Positions 43,102 to 53,270 are shown, counted from the stretch's first letter. The stretch: 64,000 nucleotides of DNA from Planktothricoides raciborskii GIHE-MW2 (GCF_040564635.1 NZ_CP159837.1:5877001-5941000); one strand, 5' to 3'. Notes: generated from the sequence alone by a model not told the origin. Numbers and translations: made by a program.

Positions 43102-45402
43102 GTGCTACGTCTTTACTCTTATACCTTATTTTTAAGTGCATTTCTGTTATTTTCCGTGCAACTAATGGTTGCCAAAATGATTTTACCCTTGCTGGGGGGT
43201 TCGCCCTCAGTTTGGAATACTTGTCAGTTCTTTTTTCAAGGCACATTATTGCTGGGCTACGGATATGCTCATTTAAGCAGTAAATGGTTAGGAACCCGTC
43301 GTCAAGGGATGATACATATTCCTTTGCTTTTATTGCCACTGACTTGTTTACCGATCGCGATATCCACCCCTTTCTATACTCCTGAAAATTTGCGTCCTAT
43401 TCTGTGGTTATTGACCGTCTTAACCCTCAGTGTCGGATTACCTTTTTTTGTGGTTTCCACCACGGCGCCGCTGCTACAGAAATGGTTTGCCGATACAGAC
43501 AATCCGGGCAGTAGCGATCCCTATTTTTTATATAGTGCTAGTAATATTGGCAGTTTATTGGGTCTCTTAACCTATCCGACTTTAATTGAGCCATATTTTT
43601 CTTTAACATTTCAAAGTAAGATATGGTCTATATTATATATATTATTAATTTTTTTAGTCTGCTTTTGTGCTGTTAGTAGTTGGCAATCTAAACCGAAAAT
43701 TAAAACAACAGAAAATGACGACGGAAATACAGATAATATTATTTTAGAGCGAGATATCGAAAATATCGAAAGAGAATCGCCACATTTAATAGAAATTTTC
43801 CAATGGATTATTTTAGCCTTTATTCCTTCCAGCTTGCTGTTAGGTTTAACAACTTATATTACCACAGACTTGGCGGCAATGCCAATGCTTTGGGCAATTC
43901 CTCTCGCCCTTTATTTGCTATCGTTTATTCTCACTTTTGCCCGAAAGCAATTTTTGCCTTATCCGCAATTTTTGGCCATATTACCGGCGTGGTTGACTCC
44001 GTTAATTTTCCTATGTTGGGCGCGATTAGTTAATCCTTTATGGTTTGTCCTATTGTTACATTTGGGCGGATTTTTTATCACTGCTTGTTTGTTTCATTGG
44101 CAGTTAGCCCAAAGACGCCCCAACCCGGAACATTTAACTAGCTTTTATTGGTGGATTTCCGTGGGAGGAGTTTTGGGCGGATTGTTTAATGCGATCGCGG
44201 CGCCTTTAGTATTCAACTACTTATTAGAATATCCGCTGATAATGTTGTTGTCTATTTTAGTGGTGCGTTCGCGGAGCGTTGCGGATGCAACATCGCCCCA
44301 ATTATTCCAGGGCATAGAATTTGCATCTTCCGCCCAATTTTTAACCATTAAAAAAATTCAAACTATCAGTGTCGGGTTATTGTTTGGCGGATTATTCGTA
44401 GGATTTTCGCCAGAAGCATTTCTGAATAATCTCAGGGGTTATATTATAGCTATAGGGCTAATGATATTGATATTTTATCCCTTTAAATTGAAAAAGATCA
44501 CCTGGGTACTGGGTTTATGTTTTATTTTCCTAATTGGCCAGTTTTCCTTGAATAACTTAGGCGGCATCCTCTACAGTGAACGGAGTTTTTTTGGCATAAA
44601 TCGAGTAATTCAGTATGATAATGAAATTGGGGGTAAATATCATAGTTTACTGCATGGCACCACCCTGCACGGGAAACAGAGTCTCGATCCCAAACGCCGG
44701 AATGAGCCGCTATCTTATTTTACTATAGATAGCCCCATTGGTCAATTTTTCGCCTCGGTAAAACCGCAAAAGTTATCCCAGGTTGCTGTCTTAGGTTTGG
44801 GTGTTGGTACTTTAGCCGCTTATGCCCAACCGGGACAAGCATGGACTTTTTATGAGATTGACCCCACGGTGGAAAAAATCGCTCGCGACCCGCGTTATTT
44901 TACTTTTTTACAAGACGCCAAAGCCCCTTATAAGGTAATATTGGGAGATGGTCGATTGCAGTTAGCGCAGGTGCCGGATCGGGCTTATGATTTACTGATT
45001 ATGGATGCCTTTAGTTCCGATTCTATTCCGGTTCATTTGGTGACAAAAGAAGCGTTTCAGCTATATTTTAGGAAAATCAAAGCATCGGGATGGTTGCTGG
45101 TGAATATTTCTAATCGGTATATTGATTTAGAACCCGTACTAGGCGCGATCGCTCATAATTTAGGACTGGTGGCCATCCATCAACAAGAAGGAGAAATATC
45201 CCAAACAGAAAAAGCAATGGGTAAATCCGCTTCTCACTGGGTAATTTTGACTCAGAAATCCGAGAATTTTGGCTCATTACTCCAAGACCCTCGCTGGGAA
45301 GCGATAGCATCCACCCAAACCCGGTCTAGTCCAGAAACTTTAATTTGGACTGATGATTATTCTAATATATTGAGTGCTTTACGTTGGGTGACTCAAAAAT
45401 AA
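43102..45402 (+). CDS. Fused membrane transporter-like / spermidine synthase-like protein
   Basis: A 766-residue protein. The N-terminal ~530 residues contain about a dozen hydrophobic segments in the manner of the fused MFS/spermidine synthase family (SVQLMVAKMILPLLGGSPSVWNT, FFVVSTTAPLLQKWF). The C-terminal ~230 residues form a Rossmann methyltransferase-like spermidine synthase domain: VAVLGLGVGTLAAY, FYEIDPTVEKIA, GDGRLQL, LLIMDAFSSDSIPVHLVTKEAF. True polyamine synthesis is unproven for this family. Start GTG 43102. Residues ~388-397 (RSRSVADA) derive from a palindromic repeat within the membrane part. Confidence 0.85.
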   Translation: MLRLYSYTLFLSAFLLFSVQLMVAKMILPLLGGSPSVWNTCQFFFQGTLLLGYGYAHLSSKWLGTRRQGMIHIPLLLLPLTCLPIAISTPFYTPENLRPILWLLTVLTLSVGLPFFVVSTTAPLLQKWFADTDNPGSSDPYFLYSASNIGSLLGLLTYPTLIEPYFSLTFQSKIWSILYILLIFLVCFCAVSSWQSKPKIKTTENDDGNTDNIILERDIENIERESPHLIEIFQWIILAFIPSSLLLGLTTYITTDLAAMPMLWAIPLALYLLSFILTFARKQFLPYPQFLAILPAWLTPLIFLCWARLVNPLWFVLLLHLGGFFITACLFHWQLAQRRPNPEHLTSFYWWISVGGVLGGLFNAIAAPLVFNYLLEYPLIMLLSILVVRSRSVADATSPQLFQGIEFASSAQFLTIKKIQTISVGLLFGGLFVGFSPEAFLNNLRGYIIAIGLMILIFYPFKLKKITWVLGLCFIFLIGQFSLNNLGGILYSERSFFGINRVIQYDNEIGGKYHSLLHGTTLHGKQSLDPKRRNEPLSYFTIDSPIGQFFASVKPQKLSQVAVLGLGVGTLAAYAQPGQAWTFYEIDPTVEKIARDPRYFTFLQDAKAPYKVILGDGRLQLAQVPDRAYDLLIMDAFSSDSIPVHLVTKEAFQLYFRKIKASGWLLVNISNRYIDLEPVLGAIAHNLGLVAIHQQEGEISQTEKAMGKSASHWVILTQKSENFGSLLQDPRWEAIASTQTRSSPETLIWTDDYSNILSALRWVTQK
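44265..44288 (+). repeat. Diverged in-frame GCGTTCGCG...GCGGATGC repeat
   Basis: 24 bases matching the element at 5638-5664 at about 20 positions. Translated in frame as RSRSVADA between two membrane segments. Confidence 0.75.
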
Positions 45403-45810
45403 TGCCATTATGGTTATTTGTTGTTTGTTGTTTGTTGTTTGTTGTTGGGTAGGGATTCTTTTGTTGTTTGTTGGTTGTTCTTTCATGGAAACCAACAACG
45501 AAGAACCATAGGAATTACGCAGGGAATCTATATATGGGGTGTTGGTGCGTTACGCTTTGCGCTAACACACCCTACGGATTTCTATATATGGGGTGTTGGT
45601 GCGTTACGCTTCGCGCTAACACACCCTACGGATTTCTATATATGGGGTGTTGGTGCGTTACGCTTTGCGCTAACACACCCTACGGATAGCTGATAAATAA
45701 GCCAACAATCAACAATCAACAACCAACTAACAACGAACAACCACCAAGCAACAACCAATAACCAACAACGAACAACAATCGCTGATTTTTTATCAATAGA
45801 GAAACTACCA
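45403..45810. repeat. Spacer with a 54-bp triple tandem repeat and heptamer arrays
   Basis: TTGTTTG arrays at 45415-45450. At 45527-45687 three copies of a 54-bp unit (TCTATATATGGGGTGTTGG start) each hold an inverted pair around GCGTTACGC and GCGCTAACACACCC; the middle copy differs by one or two bases. Then AACAACCAAC-type arrays at 45702-45775. No gene; open frames across it are artefacts. Confidence 0.92.
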
Positions 45811-47127
45811 ATGACCACAAATATCGATGAAATCTTAAAAGAGTTTGAACATTTTGGGGTGAACCTGGGTTTAGAGAGAATTCAACGACTCTTAGGCGAC
45901 TTGGGCAACCCTCAAGCCAAAGTGCCCATAATTCATGTCGCGGGTACTAATGGCAAGGGGTCTGTTTGTGCTTATCTGTCCGCAATTTTAACCGCCGCAG
46001 GTTATCGGGTCGGTCGCTATATTTCCCCTCATTTAGTTGATTGGACGGAACGAATTTCTCTGAATGAAAAGCCGATCGCCCGTGAGGAATTTATCTCTCT
46101 TTTAGAACAAGTTAAAGCAGCGATCGACCCAGCCGCCCCCTGTCCGACGCAGTTTGAGGTGATTACTGCTGCCGCTTGGTTATATTTTGCCCAACAGCAA
46201 GTGGATATCGCGGTGATGGAAGTGGGACTGGGGGGTCGATTGGATGCCACCAATGTCTGCGATCGCCCCTTGGTTAGCATCATTACCTCAATTAGTTGGG
46301 AACATTGGCAACGCTTAGGGCCAACGATCGCCGATATTGCCAGAGAAAAAGCTGGTATTCTCAAACCCGGTTGTCCGGCGATTTGCGGGTCGCTGCCTCC
46401 TGACGCGCAAAAGGTCGTAGAAAATCGCATTGCTGAACTGAATTGTCCCGCGATTTTTCCCGAACCAGCGCGGATCGTCGAACATAATTCTGTTAATTCC
46501 TCAGAGGATAATTTTTTGCCTAATCAACCACAATGGGCAGTTTATGAAAATATCAAATATCCTTTACCATTGTTGGGTGAAATCCAATTAACCAATTCTG
46601 CTTTAGCCATTGCTGCCATAAAAGTCTTGCAAGGGCAAGGTTGGCAAATTTCCGACGCACAAATTGCTGATGGCATGGGGAAAACACGCTGGCCCGGTCG
46701 TCTGCAATGGGTCAACTGGTCCAATAGTGGCACACGATTATTAGTTGATGGCGCTCATAATGCGGCTGCGGCTCAAGTTTTGCGCCAATATGTAGATCAA
46801 ATATCCCCGCAACCTGTGAACTGGGTAATGGGAATGTTATCGACAAAAGACCATCCGGGTATCTTTAAGGCATTGCTCCGACCGGGCGATCGCCTATACT
46901 TAGTACCAGTCCCCGATCATAGTTCTGCCCTGCCCGAAGACTTAGCCGCGATCGCCCAGCCAATTTGCCCAGAATTGGCGGAAATCAAGTGCTATCCAGA
47001 ATTGGCGATCGCCCTAGAACATTGTCATCATCCGGATCTGTCTAGTTGCGACACCCTGACAATTTTATGCGGTTCTTTATACTTACTGGGCTATTTTTTT
47101 GCCACTCATAACCAGATTGACCATTAA
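45811..47127 (+). CDS. folC: Folylpolyglutamate synthase / dihydrofolate synthase
   Basis: Joins glutamate to dihydropteroate (making dihydrofolate) and extends the polyglutamate tail of folates. The 438-residue protein has the Mur-ligase P-loop HVAGTNGKGSVCAYLSAIL (~42-60), SPHLVDWTERI (~70), the MEVGLGGRLDATNV signature (~137), and VDGAHNAAAAQVLRQY in the C domain. Length normal. Start ATG with a modest AGAG upstream. Flanked on both sides by heptamer arrays. Confidence 0.95.
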   Translation: MTTNIDEILKEFEHFGVNLGLERIQRLLGDLGNPQAKVPIIHVAGTNGKGSVCAYLSAILTAAGYRVGRYISPHLVDWTERISLNEKPIAREEFISLLEQVKAAIDPAAPCPTQFEVITAAAWLYFAQQQVDIAVMEVGLGGRLDATNVCDRPLVSIITSISWEHWQRLGPTIADIAREKAGILKPGCPAICGSLPPDAQKVVENRIAELNCPAIFPEPARIVEHNSVNSSEDNFLPNQPQWAVYENIKYPLPLLGEIQLTNSALAIAAIKVLQGQGWQISDAQIADGMGKTRWPGRLQWVNWSNSGTRLLVDGAHNAAAAQVLRQYVDQISPQPVNWVMGMLSTKDHPGIFKALLRPGDRLYLVPVPDHSSALPEDLAAIAQPICPELAEIKCYPELAIALEHCHHPDLSSCDTLTILCGSLYLLGYFFATHNQIDH

Positions 47128-47281
47128 CCCCAAAAATTGTTATTGGTTATTGGTTATTTGTTGTTCGGGTTTTTACTTAAATAATAAATAACCAATAATC
47201 AACAACCAACAACCAACAAACAACAAACAACAAACAACCAATAACCAATAACCAATAACCTAATACAGGAGCCATACTGCC
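47128..47281. repeat. AACAACCAA-type heptamer arrays upstream of pilM
   Basis: AATAACCAAT, CAACAACCAAC and CAAACAACAA units fill most of this spacer. An AGGAG at 47266-47270 before GTG 47282 may be the pilM ribosome-binding site. Confidence 0.75.
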
Positions 47282-48397
47282 GTGCAGAGTCTGCAAAATC
47301 TATTGAAAAAGTTCTTGCCAGGAAAAGCCCCTGGATTGGGCATCGAAATAGCCCCAGACCGGATTAATATTGTGCAATTGAGTCAGAAAAAGCCTGGATA
47401 TAAACTAGAAACTTTTGTATCGGTGGAAGTAGGAGAAGGGTTGATCGAAGAAGGACTGATTGCCGATCCACCGGAAGTCGCCATGCTGATTCAGACAGCT
47501 TTAGCGGATAATAATATCAAAGCCAGACACATTGCCACGGCTATCCCTGCCAAAGAAGGTGTGATCCGGGTGGTGCCAGTGCCCGCCGAACTCAATGATT
47601 TAGAATTGCGGGAAATGGTGAATCAAGAAGCGGGGCTATACTTACCCTTTCCCAGGGAAGAGGCTGATGTAGATTATCAAAAGATGGGGGTGTTTGAGGA
47701 TGAAGACGGAATTTCTAAATTCCAAGTCCTCCTAGTGGCAACTCGTAAAGAAGTCACCGATACTTATATTAGTACCTTTGAACAAGCAGGGTTAAAGATT
47801 GATGTTTTAGATTTAACTATTTTTTCCCTGCTGCGGACGATTCAAGGTGAATTAAGCCAACTGCCCCAAGAAGAACCAGTGGCGATCGCGGACATTGAAT
47901 TTGACAGCACCGAAATAGCCATTCTCATGGATGGCATTCCCCAATTTTCCCGCACTATTCCCATTGGCACTTACCAAGTTCAGATGGCACTGTCCCAAGC
48001 CATGAACTTGCCTCCCTCCAGACAGACCGATATGCTACAAGAGATATCGATTCCCGCTAATCCAACGGAAATTACTGGGGAGGGTACAATGGGAGAAAGC
48101 AATCCTGGAGTCCAGGCAATTGTTAAAGTATTGTCTGAGCTTACCGATGAATTGCGGCGATCCATTGACTTTTTTATCAATCAAAGTGAAGGCCCTGATG
48201 TCTCCCAGCTATTTCTCGCCGGACCAGGGGCAGCGATCGGCCAAATCGAGGAATTTTTTAGTCATCGATTAGGTTTACCCGTTATGATCGTCGATCCAGT
48301 TGGTGACTTGGCGATCGAAGATGAAGAACAAAAACTATCCCAAGCCATCCACCCAGCATTGGGGGTCGTCTTGGGTCTAGGAATGCGAGAGGTCTAA
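47282..48397 (+). CDS. pilM: Type IV pilus assembly ATPase-like protein PilM
   Basis: Actin-like cytoplasmic protein that binds the N terminus of PilN and anchors the type IV pilus platform. The 371-residue protein has GIEIAPDRINIVQLSQ near the start (phosphate-1 region), a central VAIADIEFDSTEIAILMDG, and DVSQLFLAGPGAAIGQIEEFF. Start GTG 47282. First gene of pilM-pilN-pilO-(282 bases)-pilQ. Type IV pili drive gliding or twitching, DNA uptake and, in filamentous forms, slime-linked motility. Confidence 0.94.
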   Translation: MQSLQNLLKKFLPGKAPGLGIEIAPDRINIVQLSQKKPGYKLETFVSVEVGEGLIEEGLIADPPEVAMLIQTALADNNIKARHIATAIPAKEGVIRVVPVPAELNDLELREMVNQEAGLYLPFPREEADVDYQKMGVFEDEDGISKFQVLLVATRKEVTDTYISTFEQAGLKIDVLDLTIFSLLRTIQGELSQLPQEEPVAIADIEFDSTEIAILMDGIPQFSRTIPIGTYQVQMALSQAMNLPPSRQTDMLQEISIPANPTEITGEGTMGESNPGVQAIVKVLSELTDELRRSIDFFINQSEGPDVSQLFLAGPGAAIGQIEEFFSHRLGLPVMIVDPVGDLAIEDEEQKLSQAIHPALGVVLGLGMREV

Positions 48398-48402
48398 TCA
48401 TT

Positions 48403-49206
48403 ATGTATTCTATTGATATTAATTTTCTTAATGACCGACCTGATTATAAGCCACCGGATATTTCCAAACCAATTCCAGGTAAACAGACATCCACTGCCAG
48501 TCTTCCTTTCCTGATTGGGGGGGCAGCGGTGGCGGTGGCTGCCATTTGTAGTGCCGGGGGGTGGTGGTGGATTGTCACTACCAAAAATGCCCAATTACAA
48601 GCAGAAATTACAAAATTAGAAAGTGAAAGTGGTCTGCTAGAAGCTGAAGTGAAGAAAGTTGAAGAACTGGAAAATAAAACCAAGCAATATAATGAGCAAA
48701 CTAAATTTTTTACCAGTATCTTTAACACTTCAGTCAAACCCTTATCCTCTTTGCTAGATGAATTGAGTAGCATTCTGCCTCCTGGGATGCAACTTTCCCA
48801 GATTAGTCAGACCTTGAAACCAGCAGAAGGAGAAAATATTCAAGCCAACACTCCTTGGGGGGTGATTTCACAAGATATAGAAATTACTGGACTTTCTCCT
48901 AGCTTTGCCGAAGTGAACGATTTGCTATTAATTCTGAAAAGCTCTCCTTTTTTTAATGAAAAAGAAACTGCATTAGTGGAAGCAGAGTTAATAGAGATTC
49001 CCATACAAGTAGAATGGACGGGAATTGGGGATGCGCCAGAAAATTTAACTCCCAAAGTGGTGCAATATAAAATTTCAACGAAGGCCACCAATGTTCTGGC
49101 TTCAGAAATACTCCCAGATTTACAAAGAACAAACGCACAAGGACTATTAAGTAGGCTGAATCGATTACAACAATTAGGGGTGAAGTTCGATGACACTAGC
49201 AAGTGA
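48403..49206 (+). CDS. pilN: Type IV pilus inner-membrane protein PilN
   Basis: A bitopic membrane protein of 267 residues. N terminus MYSIDINFLNDRP holds the short INxLP-like motif that docks into PilM. One membrane helix (~28-52, FLIGGAAVAVAAICSAGGWWWIV) is followed by a coiled coil (ESESGLLEAEVKKVEELENK) and a ferredoxin-like periplasmic domain. Five bases after pilM and overlapping pilO by 17 bases, which implies translational coupling. Confidence 0.92.
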   Translation: MYSIDINFLNDRPDYKPPDISKPIPGKQTSTASLPFLIGGAAVAVAAICSAGGWWWIVTTKNAQLQAEITKLESESGLLEAEVKKVEELENKTKQYNEQTKFFTSIFNTSVKPLSSLLDELSSILPPGMQLSQISQTLKPAEGENIQANTPWGVISQDIEITGLSPSFAEVNDLLLILKSSPFFNEKETALVEAELIEIPIQVEWTGIGDAPENLTPKVVQYKISTKATNVLASEILPDLQRTNAQGLLSRLNRLQQLGVKFDDTSK

Positions 49207-50041
49207 AGAAGGTTTTGTACCTCAACAGGAAAGTCCGCCGCCGCCGCCAGGTAGTTTGGTAGTCGGCCCACTGGTAATTACTCCCCAGATCCAAGGGATT
49301 GCGATTGCTTTGGTTGGGGTGGCTTTGGCGGGGGTTGTGGGCTGGAAATTGATTTTACCAGCTATGACCCAAACTCAAGAACTGGAAGCAAAAATTAGTG
49401 AATTAAACAATAACATTGAAGGGCAGAAAAAAAGAAAAGCTAAATTAGAAGAAGTCACGAATCAACTAGAAACTGCCAAACAGGAAAAAGAAAGTGTGAT
49501 GGCATTATTTGGGAAAAACGACTTTTTGGATACCTTGCTATTTGATGTGAACAAAATCGTGGTGGAAAAACACCAGGGAACAATAGACAAGTTTAATCCG
49601 GTGAAAAGTTCTAGTAGTGGTTGGATTCTCGGGCAGACTGACGCCACTGCCGAGGCACAACCAGCCCCAGCAGACCCGGCTGCCCCACCGGGTCCTAAAT
49701 TATCAGAAGCGATCGAAGGGGTGACGATTGAGGTAGAGATGCAAGGCAAGTGGGAACAACAGCAGGCTGCTTTGCAGGATTTGGAAAGATTACCGGCAAT
49801 GGTGTTAATGGATGCATTTGTGTTAGAAGTCGATCGCTCTAACCAAAAACTTCTGTCTCCTAGACCGAATCAATTTATTCCTCAAGGAGAACCCCAACTC
49901 AAGACCAGGTTTAATTTATTGGCGGTTGTGCCTTTACCCGCCGAACAGTTAGAAAAGCTGGCCGCACCTCCGCCACCGAAGGAAGAAGAAAAGAAAGAGG
50001 GTGAAGCTGCCCCGGCAACGCCCGAAGCCAAGGCAGAATAA
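49190..50041 (+). CDS. pilO: Type IV pilus inner-membrane protein PilO
   Basis: A 283-residue partner of PilN. A proline-rich N terminus (ESPPPPPGS) precedes a membrane helix (IQGIAIALVGVALAGVVGWKLIL, ~33-56), a coiled coil (TQELEAKISELNNNIEGQKK), and a periplasmic domain with VEMQGKWEQQQAALQDLERL. The C terminus is rich in Pro, Glu, Lys and Ala. No pilP gene follows, as in other cyanobacteria; this low-complexity C terminus might replace it, though that is a guess. Confidence 0.9.
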   Translation: MTLASEEGFVPQQESPPPPPGSLVVGPLVITPQIQGIAIALVGVALAGVVGWKLILPAMTQTQELEAKISELNNNIEGQKKRKAKLEEVTNQLETAKQEKESVMALFGKNDFLDTLLFDVNKIVVEKHQGTIDKFNPVKSSSSGWILGQTDATAEAQPAPADPAAPPGPKLSEAIEGVTIEVEMQGKWEQQQAALQDLERLPAMVLMDAFVLEVDRSNQKLLSPRPNQFIPQGEPQLKTRFNLLAVVPLPAEQLEKLAAPPPPKEEEKKEGEAAPATPEAKAE

Positions 50042-50089
50042 ACCACAGCAAATCCGGTTCTCAAAACCCACTTATACTCGTGAGGTGTC

Positions 50090-50109
50090 ATTCCCGCGAA
50101 TGCGGGAAT
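50090..50109. repeat. ATTCCCGC/GCGGGAAT hairpin repeat
   Basis: Perfect 8-bp stem, GAAT loop, in the pilO-pilQ spacer. Same family as 42886-42905 and 54922-54941. Confidence 0.85.
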
Positions 50110-50323
50110 CCATAAGCGTTTTAGGTAACGATCATAGTAGGGGCGATTCGCTTTTTCGCCCGTAATGAAAAGCGGATTTGGGATCGCAGATTAATGTGCG
50201 ATCGCAGCGATAAATTTAATTGCCTTAATTGCCCAATTAATCGCCCCGATCGCCAAAATATCGCCAAAATGATTAAAGACTAATTCAAAGATCGGATCAA
50301 ACATATTTAGTGAGGAGGAAACA

Positions 50324-52723
50324 GTGAAACCAAATTATCTCCTGGGGGTAATCCTGGGCAGTTCTATGGTTGCCAGTCTAGGCGCGATCGCCTTAGTTCA
50401 GCCAGCTTGGGCTCAAGCCACCGCAATTACTAACGTAGAAGTCATCTCCAGTGGTGGCGGAATTCAACTGGTCTTAGAAACTTCTGGCGGCGAAGCCCCC
50501 CAAGTGTTTACCATCAATCGGGGTAATGACGTAGTAGCGGATTTAGTCAATACCACCCTCAACCTGAAAGAGGGCGGCAGCTTCCGGCAAAACAATCCGG
50601 CTCCGGGGATTGCCTCAATTGTGGTGACGCCCTTAGATTCTAATAGCGTGCGGGTGATTGTCAGTGGCAACGGCAGCGCCCCGAATGTAGACATTGCCGA
50701 ACGTAGTCCCAATAGAATTACTATCAACTACGGCACCGGCATCGCTGGCGCCCCAGTGAATCCGCCACCTCCAGGGAATAATCCTCCCCCAATGGCGCAA
50801 GAACAACCCAGACCAATTTCTCAGCAACCGCAACAACCGCAATCAGAACCGGAAGTCCTGGTGCCGAACCCAGAGATCACCATTAATGGGGTGCCGGTTC
50901 CTTCAACGGGAACCAGCCAAGCCCCACCGTTCTTGCCCCGCGCTGTAGCGCCGCCGGTCGGGGATATTGCGATTTCCAATACCGACTCCTCTCCCAACTT
51001 AATTACGCTGGGAAGTAGCGAGATGATCCAAAGTTTAGTGTTCAAAGATACACCAGTCCGAGAAGCCTTATCGGTCGTCGCACGATTGGCCGGAGTCAAC
51101 GTCGCCTATGCAGCGGCGGGAAATACCACCAACGCTCAAGAAGTCGGAGAACTGACCATTAACCTGGATATCGAAAACGAGTCCCTAGAAAATGTCTTTA
51201 ACTATATTCTTCAACTGAGTGGCCTGGAAGCCAACCGAGTCGGCAACACTGTTTTTGTTGGAGTGAATCTACCAGACTCAGCAAGAGACATGGTAGCTCG
51301 CACCATTCGGGTTAACCAAATCACTGCTCGCGATGCCGGAATTTACTTGGCCAGCTTAGGTGCAGAAACAGCGGTGTCAAGCACACAACCACAAACGCAA
51401 ACCGTGGCGATTCCCATCGCTGGCACTGACCAGTTTCGTCAAGAAACGACTACCTCGTTGAAAACTGTGATTGAAACTCTGACAATCGAGCCTGACTATT
51501 TGAACCCACTTTTACGCGGCCTGCAAGTGGTGATTGATGAGCGAGCCAACAGTCTCACCATATCCGGCCCTCGGCGTTTGGTAGAAATGGCTTCAGCCCA
51601 GCTTGTCGCCCTGGACGTCCGTAAGCGTCAAGTAGCTGTGAATGTCAAAATTATTGACGTGAATCTTAACAACGAAGATACTTTCAATACCAGCTTTTCT
51701 TTTGGTATTAATGACAGTTTCTTTGTCAGTGATAACGGTGCGGCGGCGATTAACTTTGGTGGGATCAATCCTCCTACGGAAAATACCATCACAACTCGTC
51801 GGGATGGAGGCTTGAATTTAGTCCCCCCTGTGGTTGTCAGTCCTTATGGTCCGAATGCTACGCAGGTTGGGTCACTTTCTGTTAATCCATTTTCTGACAC
51901 CAGCCAAGTTCGGGTGCCGCTAACGGCTCCGGGTCAAGAGGGGGGATCGTTTTTACGTCCGATCGCCCCACTGGTAAATGAGGTAAATGGTCTTTTTCAA
52001 CCAGGGATTTCAGGATACACCTCATTTAGCCTCGATCCCGGTGATACGACCCTTGAGTCTTTGGCACTGGGAGAAGCGACCTTTGCTCTGCCGACTTTAT
52101 TTGAATATCCCACTAAGTTTTTAGCTCTGCTACAAGCACAGGTGGTCAGCCGCAATGCCAAAATCCTCACAGATCCTACAGTGGTGATCCAAGAAGGACA
52201 AAACGCCAGTGTCGGTTTAACGGAAGAAGTAGTGGGTAACATCGAACGAGAAACTGAATTTGGTGATGGTTTTTCCCGAACAACGACCACGGCAGAAATT
52301 AAGGAGGCGGGTTTACAGCTAGGAATTACTGTAGATAGAATCGATGATAATGGCTTTGTCACCATGCGAATTATCCCCAATGTCCGATCGATCGCCGGAA
52401 CACAAACTTTTGGCGACACTGAAATTACTCTCTTAGCCGAGCGTTCTTTAGACTCTGGCACAATTCGCCTACGGGACGGCCAGACCTTAATTCTCTCCGG
52501 CATTATTCAAGAACAAGAACGGTCTACGGTGACTAAATGGCCAATTCTGGGGGATTTACCGATTATTGGGTCTTTATTTCGGGGAAGTACCACACAAAAC
52601 CAACGGGCTGAGGTGATCGTGTTGGTGACTCCCCAGATTTTGGATGACTCCGATCGCTCTGGGTTTGGCTACGGTTATGTCCCCGGACAAGATGCCCAAG
52701 AAATGATGAACCGTTCCCGCTAA
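50324..52723 (+). CDS. pilQ: Type IV pilus secretin PilQ
   Basis: Outer-membrane pore for the pilus fibre. The 799-residue protein has a signal peptide (GVILGSSMVASLGAIALVQPAWA), an AMIN domain (~30-135) that binds peptidoglycan, a Pro/Gln-rich linker (~140-200), secretin N-terminal domains (LVFKDTPVREALSVVARLAGVNV, ~237), a long N1-type domain to ~440, and the secretin core to the C terminus with LRDGQTLILSGIIQEQERS and PIIGSLFRGSTTQNQRAEVIVLVTPQIL. Start GTG 50324 with AGGAGG 50312-50317. Separate promoter possible, as a 282-base gap follows pilO. A strong terminator follows. Confidence 0.95.
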   Translation: MKPNYLLGVILGSSMVASLGAIALVQPAWAQATAITNVEVISSGGGIQLVLETSGGEAPQVFTINRGNDVVADLVNTTLNLKEGGSFRQNNPAPGIASIVVTPLDSNSVRVIVSGNGSAPNVDIAERSPNRITINYGTGIAGAPVNPPPPGNNPPPMAQEQPRPISQQPQQPQSEPEVLVPNPEITINGVPVPSTGTSQAPPFLPRAVAPPVGDIAISNTDSSPNLITLGSSEMIQSLVFKDTPVREALSVVARLAGVNVAYAAAGNTTNAQEVGELTINLDIENESLENVFNYILQLSGLEANRVGNTVFVGVNLPDSARDMVARTIRVNQITARDAGIYLASLGAETAVSSTQPQTQTVAIPIAGTDQFRQETTTSLKTVIETLTIEPDYLNPLLRGLQVVIDERANSLTISGPRRLVEMASAQLVALDVRKRQVAVNVKIIDVNLNNEDTFNTSFSFGINDSFFVSDNGAAAINFGGINPPTENTITTRRDGGLNLVPPVVVSPYGPNATQVGSLSVNPFSDTSQVRVPLTAPGQEGGSFLRPIAPLVNEVNGLFQPGISGYTSFSLDPGDTTLESLALGEATFALPTLFEYPTKFLALLQAQVVSRNAKILTDPTVVIQEGQNASVGLTEEVVGNIERETEFGDGFSRTTTTAEIKEAGLQLGITVDRIDDNGFVTMRIIPNVRSIAGTQTFGDTEITLLAERSLDSGTIRLRDGQTLILSGIIQEQERSTVTKWPILGDLPIIGSLFRGSTTQNQRAEVIVLVTPQILDDSDRSGFGYGYVPGQDAQEMMNRSR

Positions 52724-53270
52724 GACCGCCAATTTTTACGCCGGTCTGCCATCCGTGGATCCTTGATAAACCCAAAAAATACAATAACTTGTCAGATTTT
52801 ACTCAAAACCCCTGTTGCCAAAACAGGGGTTTTTTCAGGAGTTTAGCAAATTTCAACTAATTTCGCTTGTAGCCACAAAAGTAATGATAAAATGACGTAA
52901 ATTTAGAGGCTTTGGCACATCCAGTCGGTCGTGAATTGTTAAAAAAATCCTGAAATCTACAGAAATTAAAGGTTTCACCGATCCATTTTAAGGTTGAATA
53001 CTTTCACAAACCGGGTTTCTGCGTTAAATTTAGCATCACAGCCAAAATCTCACTTTTGAGGTTAAATATGTTCAGAAACCGGGTTTCTGCGTTAAATTTA
53101 GCATCACAGCCAAAATCTCACTTAAGCAACCCGGTTTCTAGAAAATTAGATTGTATGGGAGTTTCAGAGATTTTGTGTCAGAATGACTGAGAATTGCCAC
53201 GAAATCCCCCTGGGCGATCTGAAATTTCATCGTGGCGTTCAACGCCCAAACACATAAAAGGAGTATCGAA
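52724..53270. other. Region between pilQ and the HU gene, with a 68-bp tandem duplication
   Basis: 547 bases, no gene. After the terminator, 52992-53126 is a 68-bp unit repeated twice, each with an AAACCGGGTTTC element (53008-53019; 53075-53087); a third diverged element is at 53127-53138. The unit ends with a common GCGTTAAATTTAGCATCACAGC segment. The HU ribosome-binding site AAAGGAG is at 53257-53263. Confidence 0.8.
52805..52833 (+). terminator. Rho-independent terminator of pilQ
   Basis: 12-bp perfect stem AAAACCCCTGTT / AACAGGGGTTTT with a GCCAA loop, followed by TT. It lies 82 bases after pilQ. Confidence 0.92.
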
